A stretch of 64,000 nt of DNA from Saprolegnia diclina VS20. Taxonomy: Eukaryota > Oomycota > Saprolegniomycetes > Saprolegniales > Saprolegniaceae. The DNA lies in the NCBI RefSeq assembly GCF_000281045.1, contig NW_008246084.1, positions 408,411 through 472,410 on the forward strand, in the 5' to 3' direction. Every line of letters starts with the position of its first letter. Positions within the stretch are counted from its first letter, which is position 1. Shown piece after piece: positions 21,411-31,180 of the stretch. Under the pieces are notes generated by a model. It saw only the letters and a list, made by a program, of their open reading frames with translations. It ran no database searches and was not told the DNA's origin. The translations under genes and the position numbers were made by a program.

Positions 21411-22925
21411 CTATGACGCAAGGGGACAGGCGTACGCCGAGGCCCAGTTGCGGTCAAAAATGGCTTGGACGGCGGCGATCGCATCCGGGTGGTTGGTGTT
21501 GAAGCTTGCCCCCGCCGTGTTGTGAAAGTAGCCCCACTCCATGTTGCTCGTGCCAATGTTGACGCGCGTGTCCGAGACAATGAACTTGGCGTGGTTCACA
21601 CGGGTGAAGGGCGGGAACCGCCCTGGCGCTGGCACCGTCTCGTTCCACCCCGGCACCTCAAACAGTCGAATCTCGACCCGCCCGAGTCCTCGCTACACAA
21701 CATAGCATTGGTAGTCTCTCAACTATGCGCTCAACTGCTAAGTATTTACCTTGTGGTGCAGATCGGCTTGGGCTTGGAGCTGCTGGAGGGCTGTCACCAT
21801 GACAGGTCGCGAGTGTGCCCAGTGACTCACAAGCAGTCGCACGGTGACGTTGCGGGCCAGGACGACGCTCAAAATGGCGTCGGTGAGCGCAGGCCAGTAG
21901 ATCGAACCGGACGCGTGCGTCGTAATCGGGTACATGGCAAACGGCAGAAAGTCCATGACGCTGAGACTCACCGACGTCGTGGCCGACTGCAGCGTGTAAA
22001 CAAGCGCGTCTTCGTCGCGGGTTCGAGCCCCGGACGTGGCACTGTCCGGGGAGGCCGAGAGAAAGACGCCCGATGGCTTGTTGTTGAGCACCGAGTGCAA
22101 ATTGTGGACCTTGTTGAAGATAGAGCTCATGCTCGCATCGGTAAACGGACTTGGTACGCGGGACGCCTCGGGTACGTCGTTGGCCCACGGAGGCATGCGA
22201 AGCGTGACCTGGAACTTGTCGGAGAAGACGTCGATGGGGGTATAGCGAGCGGCGAGGGCGGGGTCGCTCCATGCCCACCAGAGCTCAAAGAGACGCTGCA
22301 TGTCGTCGACGATTGCTGGCGCAGCCTCCAGTACGACGCCAACCTCCATGACCTGCGCGAGCGACTTCCAGTCCATGTTGGCGCTCCCCAAGTACGCGTG
22401 CTGCTTGTCGACGAGCACCATCTTCTGGTGCATGATGCCGCCTCCGTACCAATGCGCCGCGTCCCAGAGGCGGATGTTCGTGACAAACGACTCGATTTCC
22501 GTCGGCTGGAACTGGTCACTCTTGGAGCCGACGACGCGAACCGAGACGTTGCGCTCGACGGCGTGGCGCAAGGCGGCGAACACGGCGTGGCCATGGCGAG
22601 CGCCAAACGCTTGCAGCTCGTCGTCCGAGTAGATCTTGTGGTCGTCGACGCCCTCGAGGTTCCAGTACATGGCGAGGATGTCGATCGTCTCCGTCGCCGC
22701 GTCGAAGAGCGCTGCGAGCCCATCTGCTGTCGACTTGCTGCCCGGCAGCGGTGCGAGGTCAAAGCGCCCGATCGGCAGCGTCTCGACGATGCCAATGCGA
22801 GCCGGTGACGCCTGCGGCAAGAGAGGCGCCGGCAGCGGGAACCTCCCGGTGCTCCAGACGACTGCATCTGCGACGGCGGCGACGACCGCGACAAGGCTCA
22901 CGGCAGCTGAACGTGCCACCCGCAT
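21411..22925 (-). CDS. PLD3/PLD4-like secreted or membrane phospholipase D-family protein
   Basis: Exons 22925-21750 and 21692-21411; 485 aa; one 57-nt intron. Two complete HKD motifs are present: HQKMVLVDKQHAYLGSANMDW-type in the first half and HAKFIVSDTRVNIGTSNMEW in the second exon. The GSANMDW and GTSNMEW contexts match animal PLD3/PLD4, which are 5'-3' exonucleases and lysosomal lipid enzymes, better than classical PLD. An N-terminal hydrophobic stretch (residues 4-25) serves as a signal peptide or anchor. Several NVS/NVT sequons suggest glycosylation in the secretory route. An initiator-like TCATTTTCAG and an ATCCGGAT palindrome precede the start. Confidence 0.88.
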
Positions 22926-22934
22926 GATGAGGAT

Positions 22935-22944
22935 CTGAAAATGA
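22935..22944 (-). promoter_or_regulatory. Initiator-like TCATTTTCAG of the PLD gene
   Basis: On the minus strand the site lies 10-19 nt before the ATG at 22925 and fits the oomycete TCAYTTTNCA initiator. Confidence 0.5.
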
Positions 22945-22958
22945 TCTTCTCGCAGTGC

Positions 22959-22966
22959 ATCCGGAT
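22959..22966. promoter_or_regulatory. ATCCGGAT palindrome upstream of the PLD gene
   Basis: An eight-base palindrome 34-41 nt upstream of the start codon at 22925. Identical copies occur at similar distances before the SET-domain and homoserine-dehydrogenase-like genes. Confidence 0.45.
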
Positions 22967-23421
22967 GACCACAGTGTTACCGGACGCTTTCCAATCTAAT
23001 ACTGTTAGTCATATAATGTAGTATATAGTGTGATATTGAACAACTGGAGATGCGATTGGCTGAATGGTATCGTAACGGTGTTTGATTGGCTGCATTTGGA
23101 TCCGGAACAGCCACACCGACGCACTCCGCCGACTTCAACACATTCGTCCTAGAGCATTGCGGTCCAAGAAGAAGATGGCGGTGGTAGGTATCGAAGGGCT
23201 TCTTGGGTATGGGCCTCTGGTTGTTGTCGCCCAAGGTCGATGGTTTGTTCGAGGATGTGCGAGATCCAAGCCATGTCGCTGCTCTTCCTCGCTGCATTCA
23301 AGCGGGAGGCGGTGAACTAATGGCTGGTTCGCTCAACGTTTTTCACAATTCTTTACCGCGCTCAGTTCCAACAACAAATTAGTTACCTGGTATCCAGAAT
23401 GGTTTACGGTCCTGCCTAGTA
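22967..23421. other. Intergenic, no gene seen
   Basis: It lies between the PLD promoter and the 3' end of the LRR/F-box-like gene. It is partly AT-rich with one reverse CCAAT (gattggc) near 23085. No supported coding sequence. Confidence 0.45.
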
Positions 23422-24904
23422 TCACATTTCGCGAACGGGCCATTTGCGCGCAGACGACAGCAGAACGCCGAAGTCAACAAATTCAAGGTCGAGACCATGC
23501 GCTGCCGCTACGCTTGTCGCCTTCACGACCTCGATATCGGTTTTAATCAAGACCGAGACATTCGTACATGTTGCGAGTGCTTCCACGAGTGCCGGAAAGT
23601 TGACGCCATCAAACTCGACTCGGCGCAAGCGCAGAGCTGATACCAGCAACATGACTTTTTCGCTGTTGCAGTGGCAGGCGCGAAACTCAATGCGGCGGAC
23701 CCCGTTTTGGAGCCAGCGACTGATGGCGGCGAGGTGCGACGTCGGGCTACGTTCACACTCGATCCACTGGATCGATTCGAGGCGAACCGAGCGCGTCGTC
23801 AAGCCGAGGATCGCCCGAAAGCCGTCGTCGGAGAAGGTCAGTTGTCGAGCGTGATGGGCGTAGCTCGGGGCATGTGGCCGCCTGGGCCGGACCGAGCAGA
23901 CGCATCTGCGAGATCGAAGCCTCCTGAGCGCCACCATCGACGACACCGCGGGCACGAGGTTTGGAACGGGGTCGCCATCGCCATGCGCAGATAAAGCAGC
24001 GGGAAATGGTCGTTGAAGACAGGGCCAGTGGCGAGGTTGAGGGAGAGCGTGTCGAGGGCTGGCAGGGACTGCAGCACCGCCAAACGACACGCGATGGCTT
24101 CATCGTCGAAACCCGAGAGACTCAGCATCGTCAACGCGGAGAGGTCCAGCAACCGAGCCACATCGCTCACGACAAGGTACATGGCTGAGCACGCATGGAG
24201 CTCTGTGAGACGGCGCAGAGGCGTATTGTTGACAATTAATTTGGTCAGAATGCCGTCGCTTTCGTCGAGGTCCAAGCTTGTTAGCGTCCGCGCTGCCGCC
24301 AGCGCCCGCACGAGACGTGGATTGGTCGACGACCAAAAGCCGTAACCCCAAATGGGTAGCGTGGCTCGATGTCAGCGCCGGCACAACGATGCTGCACGAT
24401 GAAAATGTGTACAAAAATGAGCTTGGACACGCGGAAGGGCGGTGCCAGCACCGTTGGCAGCTCGTTGGCTGAGGTAGACACGTTGGTGCACAAGCGCAAG
24501 TCCCAAGCTCTCGAATATGCAAATTGTCGTGGGCCTGGTAGTCGAGCTCACCTGATGCGATTTTGTGGGCGCAAAACAACGAGCGTAAAGTCGTGCGGCC
24601 ACTGGGCGCTGATGAGAACCCGCGCACCTCGGTCGCCGGAGGTGTCGATGGCACGAACCACAACCGGAGTGGCGCGGTCGGGAACTGTATCGAGGCGGAG
24701 CACTGGCCACAGATCGCGTGTGGCGTCAGCCGCCCAAAGCTCTTGGAGCGCCACGAGCGATGATGGCAACTCGGGTATGGCCTTGAGAAAGCTCTCGCCG
24801 TCGGTCGGCGATGCCAGGCTCTGAACAGTGTGGGCGAGTGCGACGCTGGTGTAGCACTTGGGCGCCTGGATGCCATGGCCAAACTGCGGAAAGACTGTGA
24901 CCAA
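23422..24904 (-). CDS. LRR/F-box-like family protein of the saprolegnialean type
   Basis: Exons 24904-24552, 24468-24413, 24364-23947, 23905-23422; 436 aa. The first ~120 residues have an F-box-like layout (ESFLKAIPELPSSLVALQELW, then DLWPVLRLDTVPD). The rest shows irregular leucine-rich repeats (LTSLDLDESDG, LTMLSLSGFDD, ALDTLSLNLATG, VRRIEFRACHCNSE, LRRVEFDGVNFPALVEAL). Such proteins form large families in Saprolegniales and may be substrate adaptors; the function here is unknown. The first intron is 83 nt, longer than usual, and the second uses a GAG acceptor, so those two junctions are the weakest part of the model. Confidence 0.6.
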
Positions 24905-25254
24905 GATGGTCCTTTACCGTGCTAGTACTGCTGTGCGTCCCGACGCCTGCGCAATGGCTTTCGCCGGGGGGCTCCGTCGTGTGTCTTGATGGCGGCGCTC
25001 GGTGCAGTGGGAGCTACCTACGCGATGAAGCAGCTTCGTCTTAAAACGAAATCAATGCATCCTATTTGACAAATCGACACATCGAATTGGAGCATGAATG
25101 AGGCCATGGCAGCGGAGCGCGGGGGCGATCGCAAACCGATTTGCGCGGGAAAATAGGCAATATTATTGGCCAATCCACGGCGAGTACGCCATTTATTTTC
25201 CACCAATCAGATTGCGTTTGCACCACACTTGATTTCACACTGCAGCGGCGACGC
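24905..25254. other. Divergent promoter region with CCAAT box
   Basis: No gene. The palindromic ttattggccaatcc at about 25163-25176 lies about 80 nt before the SNM1 start and is a good CCAAT element in both orientations. It separates the LRR/F-box-like gene from SNM1. Confidence 0.5.
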
Positions 25255-27694
25255 ATGAGCCGGCGCCACCTTCTCTCGCTGCGGGCGATCCCGCAGCCGG
25301 CAACGAGCGACGATGACATGATGACGAGGAAGCGGGAAGCGTCTGCTCCATGGACCAAGCCCGTGGAAGCTGCGAAGGAAGAAGCGATCGCGTTGGCGCA
25401 ACGGCCTCCGAAGGGTCCCGAAGCCCCATGTCCATCGCCCATGCAGGCAATGCAGCCCGCAACATGCAAGGTGGCAGAAGCCGAGCCCATGAAATCGCTC
25501 GGCGCAAACGACTCGGCTGCGGACTCGCCGGCGACAGAGCCGATCCCAACCACTGTCGAGGCCGACCAGTCGAGCGACACGACCCTTCCGCTCGACATTG
25601 ACGAGCTCGAAGACTGCCCGCCCACCCAGCGGGTCGAAGACGACGCTTCAAGGACTTCGCCATCCTCTTGTGTTGTCGATTTACAAGCAGACGTCGCGTA
25701 TGACACCAAGATTTCATGCCCATCCTGTGGCAAGAACCTCACGTTCTTCAACGAGGAAGCGCAAATCCACCACGTCAACGCATGCCTCGACGCGATCCAG
25801 CAGTTTGAGCGCAACAAGCGCGACGCAGAGCTCCAGGCGGCGCTGGCTGCCAGCATCGGCGCGGATCCGACGCCCGACGTGCCCGTCGAGACGTGCAAGG
25901 TGTGCGGCGTCTCGTTCACCGACAAGCTGCCGAGACAGCGCATTCAACACACTAAGCAGTGTGCGAAAAAGTACGGCGTGAGCCTCCAAGCGCTGCTGCA
26001 AGCCGAGGTGCACGTCGACGAAGCGCGCATCGACGCGGCGATTGCGTCCCTCCCGCCACCGACCAACGCGTTTGACCTGATGATGAACCGGCCCAAGCCA
26101 GCAGCCAAGTGCGCCAAGGCGCCCATGCCGCATGCAAGCAACGCGTTCGATCTGCTCATGCGGGGCGCGCAGACGTCAGCGATTGTTGCGAAAACGGCCA
26201 AGCCCGCGCTCAAGCGCAAGGCCAACGGGTTTGGGACAAAGCCGCGCTACAGCTGCCCCGACTACAAGAAGATCCAAGGTACTTCGATCCTCGTGGACGG
26301 GTTCCAGTACGCGTCCCCGTCGCTCTCCACGACGTACGTTCTCTCGCACTTTCATTCGGACCACTATGGTGGTCTTGGTCGGGTACGTGTGCAAGTGTCA
26401 ATGTTTCAATGTTTGGCGTGCGACTAACAGTGAGTGGGTTAGTCGTTTTCAGCGGGCATCATCTACTGTACGCCGACGACAGCGCGGCTCGTACAGCTCT
26501 GCCTCGGTGTCGACAAGTACGAATTGTCAAAGGTCGATATACTGCAGCTAGGGTACGTACGTAGGAAATACTTGCACCCGTTGCCGCTGCACCAGCCGTA
26601 TCTGCTGGCAGACCACAAGGCGCAGATGACGTTCATTGACGCCAACCACTGCCCGGGGGCCGCGATCATTTTGTTTCAGTTCCAGTCGGGCAAAACCTTC
26701 CTCCATACAGGTGCACGGTGACGCTGTTGGTTCAAACTCGAGTGTTTGTGCGCAGGCGATTTCCGCTACGACCCCAGCATGCTGCTCAATAGCTACTTGT
26801 CGCCGTTCACAAACCCAACCCAGCGCTTGGACGGCGTGTACCTCGACACGACGTACTGCGACACACAGCACTGCCACCCGACGCAGGTGCATTTCTTATT
26901 CCAACGTACAATGGCTACGATCTGCGTAGGCGGTTGCGATCGCCGAAGCCAAGCGCCTCGTCGACCTGCATCAAAACGACCGTCCGCTCTTCTTGGTCGG
27001 GTCCTACTCGATCGGAAAAGAACGGCTCTTCATGGACGTACGCTCCTGGTATTATGATGCCGAGGCGTCACTGCATCTAGGTGGCTGCCCACTTGGACTG
27101 CAAGGTGTTTGTTGAACGCGCCAAGCTGTCCCTGCTCTCGTGCTTTGAGTGGCCCGAGTCTGCGCTCGTACGTCGTCCTTCTTCAAGTCCTTTCGTGGTA
27201 TGATGGCCTACATAGCGGCGCCTCACGACCGAGTCGTCGACCACCAAGTACGATCTTCTGTCTGTCTTGTACAACACACAAAGAGCTTTGTAGCTTGCAT
27301 GTTGTGCCCATGAACCACTTGAACTTTGATGGCATGCGCGCGCTCCTTGCCAAACACCGACTCCGCTTCCGCAAGGTGATTGCACTCCAGCCGACGGGCT
27401 GGACGTTCTCGCGCAAGAAGGGGCCGTCGATTTCATCCAAGCGCACGCAAATGAACGACGCGCTCGTCATTTACGGCATTCCGTACAGCGAGCACTCGAG
27501 TTTTGACGAACTCTGCGCGTTTACAAAGGCGTTCGACCCGAAAGTGATCATTCCGACGGTCTCTTCTACTTCGCTCTTAGTCGTTCATGGATCGACTGGA
27601 GTAGGTCAACTGTTCCAAGTCGTCCGAGCAAGTTGCGCTGCTCCGGCAAACGTGCTTTAACAACCTCACGCATCATTTTGCCCCGCAGCCGTAA
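25255..27694 (+). CDS. SNM1/PSO2-type DNA interstrand cross-link repair nuclease
   Basis: Exons 25255-26382, 26443-26516, 26565-26710, 26756-26886, 26930-27037, 27081-27167, 27216-27247, 27294-27558, 27605-27694; 686 aa. Two zinc-finger motifs occur in the N-terminal part (CPSCGKNLTFF and CKVCGVSFTDKL), the kind of ubiquitin-binding fingers found in SNM1A relatives. The metallo-beta-lactamase core starts with HFHSDH (H365-H370) and continues with DANHCPGA, TGDFRYDP and DTTYCD. The beta-CASP part includes VVPMNHL and ends with IIPTVN. This is the SNM1A/PSO2 5'-3' exonuclease that digests past cross-links, acting in the nucleus. Introns are 43-60 nt; exon 7 is only 32 nt. Confidence 0.9.
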
Positions 27695-28060
27695 CACCAC
27701 TTGGTCGCTCTACATGTACTCGACCTACTAGAGCTACCTACTAGACTACTTTTACGTATTGCAATCTTTGTCCTTGCCTCTCGTCGCCTCTACGCCCATG
27801 GCTATCTCGCGTCTTGGTCGATTGCTTGCTGCCATCAACCTCGGCGGATCACACTACAGTACACTACGGCCAAGCACTCAAGTCTCAGGCCTCACGAGCC
27901 TCGCAGCCAAGGTCCATGAACTTTTAGATCTGGAATGCTGACGGATCGCCCAAGATTCGAGGTTGAGATTGCACTAGCGCTGGCTTTAGCAATCAAGTTG
28001 ATGCAACCGTGGGACGTGGCGCGTCGTTTCAGCCAATCGCAAGCGAGTGCAGCTTTTGCC
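27695..28060. other. Intergenic, no gene seen
   Basis: A short gap between SNM1 and the first LEA2-like gene, with a CCAAT-type agccaatcgc at about 28031-28040. The upstream in-frame ATG at 27935 is not favoured as a start. Confidence 0.4.
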
Positions 28061-29176
28061 ATGAACGACCATTTCATGCTCTCGAGTTCGCCGCGTGCCA
28101 AGCAGCAGCGAGGCCTGCGGCAGTGGTACCTCGGCGACGCCGAGATGGCGCCCAAGCGCTTCTGCGGCGGGTGGCTCAAGCGCGGGCCGTTCATCTGCCT
28201 CCACGCGACCGTCGCCATCATCCTCATCTTGCTCATCGTCATCCCGATCCTCACTGCCGTCGTTGTGCCGCGCAGCATCCAAACCAAGTTTGCCGCTTCG
28301 CTCGCCGGATCGACAGACTCGAGCAAAACCGTCTTTGCCGTGACCAACAACTCGAACGGCGAGTTCAACGTGACGACGACGATTGCGGCGGCGACCTTTC
28401 TGCCGGGTACAGCGACGATCGACGGGCCGTTCACGCTCGCGCTCTCGGACGCCTCGGGCAAAGGCTGGGCCACCATCACGGTCGCCGACGCGGTCTCGTT
28501 TCCGATCAACCACGACGCGACGGTGACGTTCTCGGCGCGCCTTCTGGTCTATGACACCCCGTCCCCGACTTTGCTGGCGGCTTTTGCCACGTCAAAAGAG
28601 CTCGCGACGACCGTCAATACGTCCTGGACGATCCGACTTTGGGGCTTTGTGTGGTACCGGGATCTCGCGCTGCGTGGCGTGCACACGGTGCGCACAGTTA
28701 ATTCGTTCAACGCGATGTTTGCGTCGGCGTTTGCTCCCACGTCCGCCGCAACCGCCAAGACGACCGTCGCCTTTGAGGCCAACGGCGCCAACAACTTTCG
28801 CGTCACAACGACGATTGCGCCGCTCTCGACGCTGCCCGGTACGATCACGATCGCGCCGCCGCTTGTCTTTACGGTCGCCGACTCGACAAACGCGGGCTGG
28901 GCCAACGTCAGCTTCTTGGACCCGATCGCACTGCCGCTGTACGCGCCCGCGTCACTGTCGCTCAATGGACAGCTCAAGGTCTATCGCTTCCCGAGCGCGA
29001 TCGTAGTGGCGCAGGCGCTGTTGGGTCAAAACGTCACAATGCGCGTCTCAACGGAGGTGACGGCGTCGCTCTACGGGCGCGTGTGGTACGCGCGTCTGCC
29101 TCTCCAAGCCGACGTCGACATCAACTCGCTCCTGGGCGCGACCATCTGGAGCGCGATCACGAGCCTCTTGTCATAA
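28061..29176 (+). CDS. Single-span membrane protein with LEA2/WHy-like repeats, copy 1
   Basis: An intronless frame of 371 aa from ATG 28061. It has a short cytosolic Lys/Arg-rich head, one strong membrane span (AIILILLIVIPILTAVVV) and an extracellular or lumenal part. That part holds two similar beta-rich units, each with the pattern FxVTTTI ... LPGT-TI ... GWA-(T/N)-(I/V) and ending in W-Y-x-x-L-x-L. This resembles plant LEA2 (NDR1/HIN1-like) proteins, which sit at membranes. Function is unknown. A paralogue follows 290 bp downstream on the same strand. An ATG at 27935 would add 42 residues. Confidence 0.65.
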   Translation: MNDHFMLSSSPRAKQQRGLRQWYLGDAEMAPKRFCGGWLKRGPFICLHATVAIILILLIVIPILTAVVVPRSIQTKFAASLAGSTDSSKTVFAVTNNSNGEFNVTTTIAAATFLPGTATIDGPFTLALSDASGKGWATITVADAVSFPINHDATVTFSARLLVYDTPSPTLLAAFATSKELATTVNTSWTIRLWGFVWYRDLALRGVHTVRTVNSFNAMFASAFAPTSAATAKTTVAFEANGANNFRVTTTIAPLSTLPGTITIAPPLVFTVADSTNAGWANVSFLDPIALPLYAPASLSLNGQLKVYRFPSAIVVAQALLGQNVTMRVSTEVTASLYGRVWYARLPLQADVDINSLLGATIWSAITSLLS

Positions 29177-29463
29177 ACGAATGAGCTTTGCATGGAAGTA
29201 CTTGTGTTCTTGAGGTTCTCGGATAGATGCCACCATGATCCTGTAGTAGAGTCAATACAGAGCTGCCAGCTGTACCAGGGGCCAAAGTCCTTGCACTGCG
29301 AGGACTTCACCGGCCAAGTGCCCAATATGAAATAGTTTCATGTCGGCGCGCCACGTCATTTTGCGACGTTGGCAACGGCCACGATATAATAAAACAACGT
29401 CGGTCCCAAAATCTGGTCGGTGAAAATATTGTGTCGCCATAAGATCATATTTTTCTGAAAGCG

Positions 29464-30728
29464 ATGGACGCGCACCATTTGGACGACGTGGCATCCGTCA
29501 AGAGCGGCGAGGGCAACGCCGTTGCGCCATCGCGCTGGATGAAGCTTGTTCAGTGGTACATCGCACCGCCGACCGAGACCGCAAACACCAAGCGCTACTG
29601 CGGCCGGCGCCTCTCGAAGCGCGGCTGTATTCTCCTGCACGTCGTCGTGCTGCTCGTGCTGGCGCTAATGAGTATCGGCCTTGTGCTCGTCTACGTCGTT
29701 GTGCCGCACATGATTCAAGCCCGCTTCGCGAGCGCCATGGCCCATCCGCTCACGAGCGAAAGCAGCAATGATACCACGGGCGTCGTTCGGCCCAGCGACG
29801 GCACCGCCGACTTTCGCGTGCGCACGACACTGCCGGCACTCCTCTCGATCGGCGGTGGGTCCTTCCGCATACTAGTACCAGGATGACGACATTGCGTAGG
29901 CACCGTCGAGCTCGTCGGTATCTCGACCTACGTCATTGCCGACAAGCGCGGCAAGACGTGGGCGACGGTCACCATGAGCCCCGTGACCTTTGCAGTGAAC
30001 GCACCGGCCAACATCTCGGTCGACTTTAACCTTTCGGTTATCGCCACGCCGTCGTCCGAGGTGCTCGCAACGATGTTTCCCGAGCGGCAACTGGCGCTGC
30101 ACATTGCAACGAGGTGGACAATCCGGTTCTGGGGCTCGATCTGGTACTCGGAGCTACCACTCAGCGGCGTCTACACGCTCTCTCTTCCGCATACGCTCCA
30201 AGACCAGTTTGATGCGGTCATTCGCAACCCGCTGTCTCCATCGCCGTCGAGCTCGGGAGCCAACGTGACGGTCGAGGTGCTCTCGGCCAGCGACGGCAGC
30301 TTCCGCCTCAACGCGACCGTGCCCGCGCTCTCGCTGCTTCCAGGTAGGCTCGCTGGTGCATTGATGACGTCATGTATGTCAATGCAGGGACGATTCGCAT
30401 CGTCGGGCCCACCGTCATTGTCATTTCGGACCCGCAGAGGACGCCGTTTGGTCATGTGACGTTTGAGGCAGTGACGTTGCCGATGGATCGCGTCACGAGA
30501 CTCTCGGTGACGGGGGCGTGGTCGCTCGTGGGCATGCCGACGGCGTCGGTGCTGCTAAGCGCCGTCCAATCCAATAGCTTTCGCATGCACGTGGACTCGA
30601 ACTGGACGATCGAAGCGTGGCACCAGATCTGGTTTGCGCCGCTCGCGCTCCACTCGCAATTTGATTTGAACTCGACGACCGGCGCCCAATTTTGGCAACT
30701 CGTCCAGTGCAAGCTCTACGTGTGCTAA
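29464..30728 (+). CDS. Single-span membrane protein with LEA2/WHy-like repeats, copy 2
   Basis: Exons 29464-29854, 29900-30343, 30388-30728; 391 aa. The order is the same as in copy 1: basic head (RYCGRRLSKRGCILLH), one membrane span (VVLLVLALMSIGLVLVYVVV), then two repeats ending in WTIRFWGSIWYSELPL and WTIEAWHQIWFAPLAL. Unlike copy 1 it has two introns (45 and 44 nt), each just after the LLSIGG or LLPG motif, that is, at the same place in both repeats. This suggests that an intron-bearing unit was duplicated within the gene. Confidence 0.65.
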
Positions 30729-30775
30729 TCCCGAAGCCTCACCACACTTGGTTCTAGTCGTTCGAGCACATCCAT

Positions 30776-30806
30776 CCACATTTCACATTTCACATTTCAC
30801 ATTCAA
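30776..30806. repeat. Short tandem repeat of CACATTT
   Basis: About four units of the heptamer cacattt lie just after the second LEA2-like gene. This is a small slippage repeat with no sign of function. Confidence 0.7.
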
Positions 30807-31160
30807 CAAATGCGACGGGAAAGTTCTGGTACCCTTTGCTTTGGATGATTCGCTGTTGTGGGGTTGTTCCGTGGTGACGTGGTTCGCGCTGTCGTGGCCG
30901 CTGATGCCAGATCCAAGGACGAGTATCCTTCGCAGTGATAGCTCCGCATACACGTCCTGGACAATACCTTCCACGCGCACACCTGGTGGCCTCACACCAG
31001 CGGTGCGACGCTGACTCGCGACAGAGAAGAGTGGCAATGCCGCAATGGCCAAAGCTTGAACTTGCCTTTTTGGCCAATCATTGACTGGCTATCAAATGCA
31101 TGGCCAATCAAAAACGGCGAAACGCCAGCTGGCGCTGGCCGTCGCGAGGCGCGATCAAGC

Positions 31161-31170
31161 TCATTCTTCC
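31161..31170 (+). promoter_or_regulatory. Initiator TCATTCTTCC preceded by GC, receptor-pseudokinase gene
   Basis: The context agctcattcttcc fits the oomycete GCTCATTYY core promoter, 11-20 nt before the ATG at 31181. Two CCAAT boxes (31071 and 31102) lie upstream, one overlapping an ATG at 31100, which argues against that ATG as start. Confidence 0.55.
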
Positions 31171-31180
31171 TGCACGAAAA

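Noticed and set aside
22012-22036. A tRNA B-box-like gggttcgagcccc
   Set aside because: It lies in the PLD coding region with no matching A box or acceptor stem at the right spacing.
31100-31180. ATG at 31100 as start of the receptor pseudokinase
   Set aside because: The ATG is part of a CCAAT box (atggccaatc) and lies upstream of a strong initiator at 31161.
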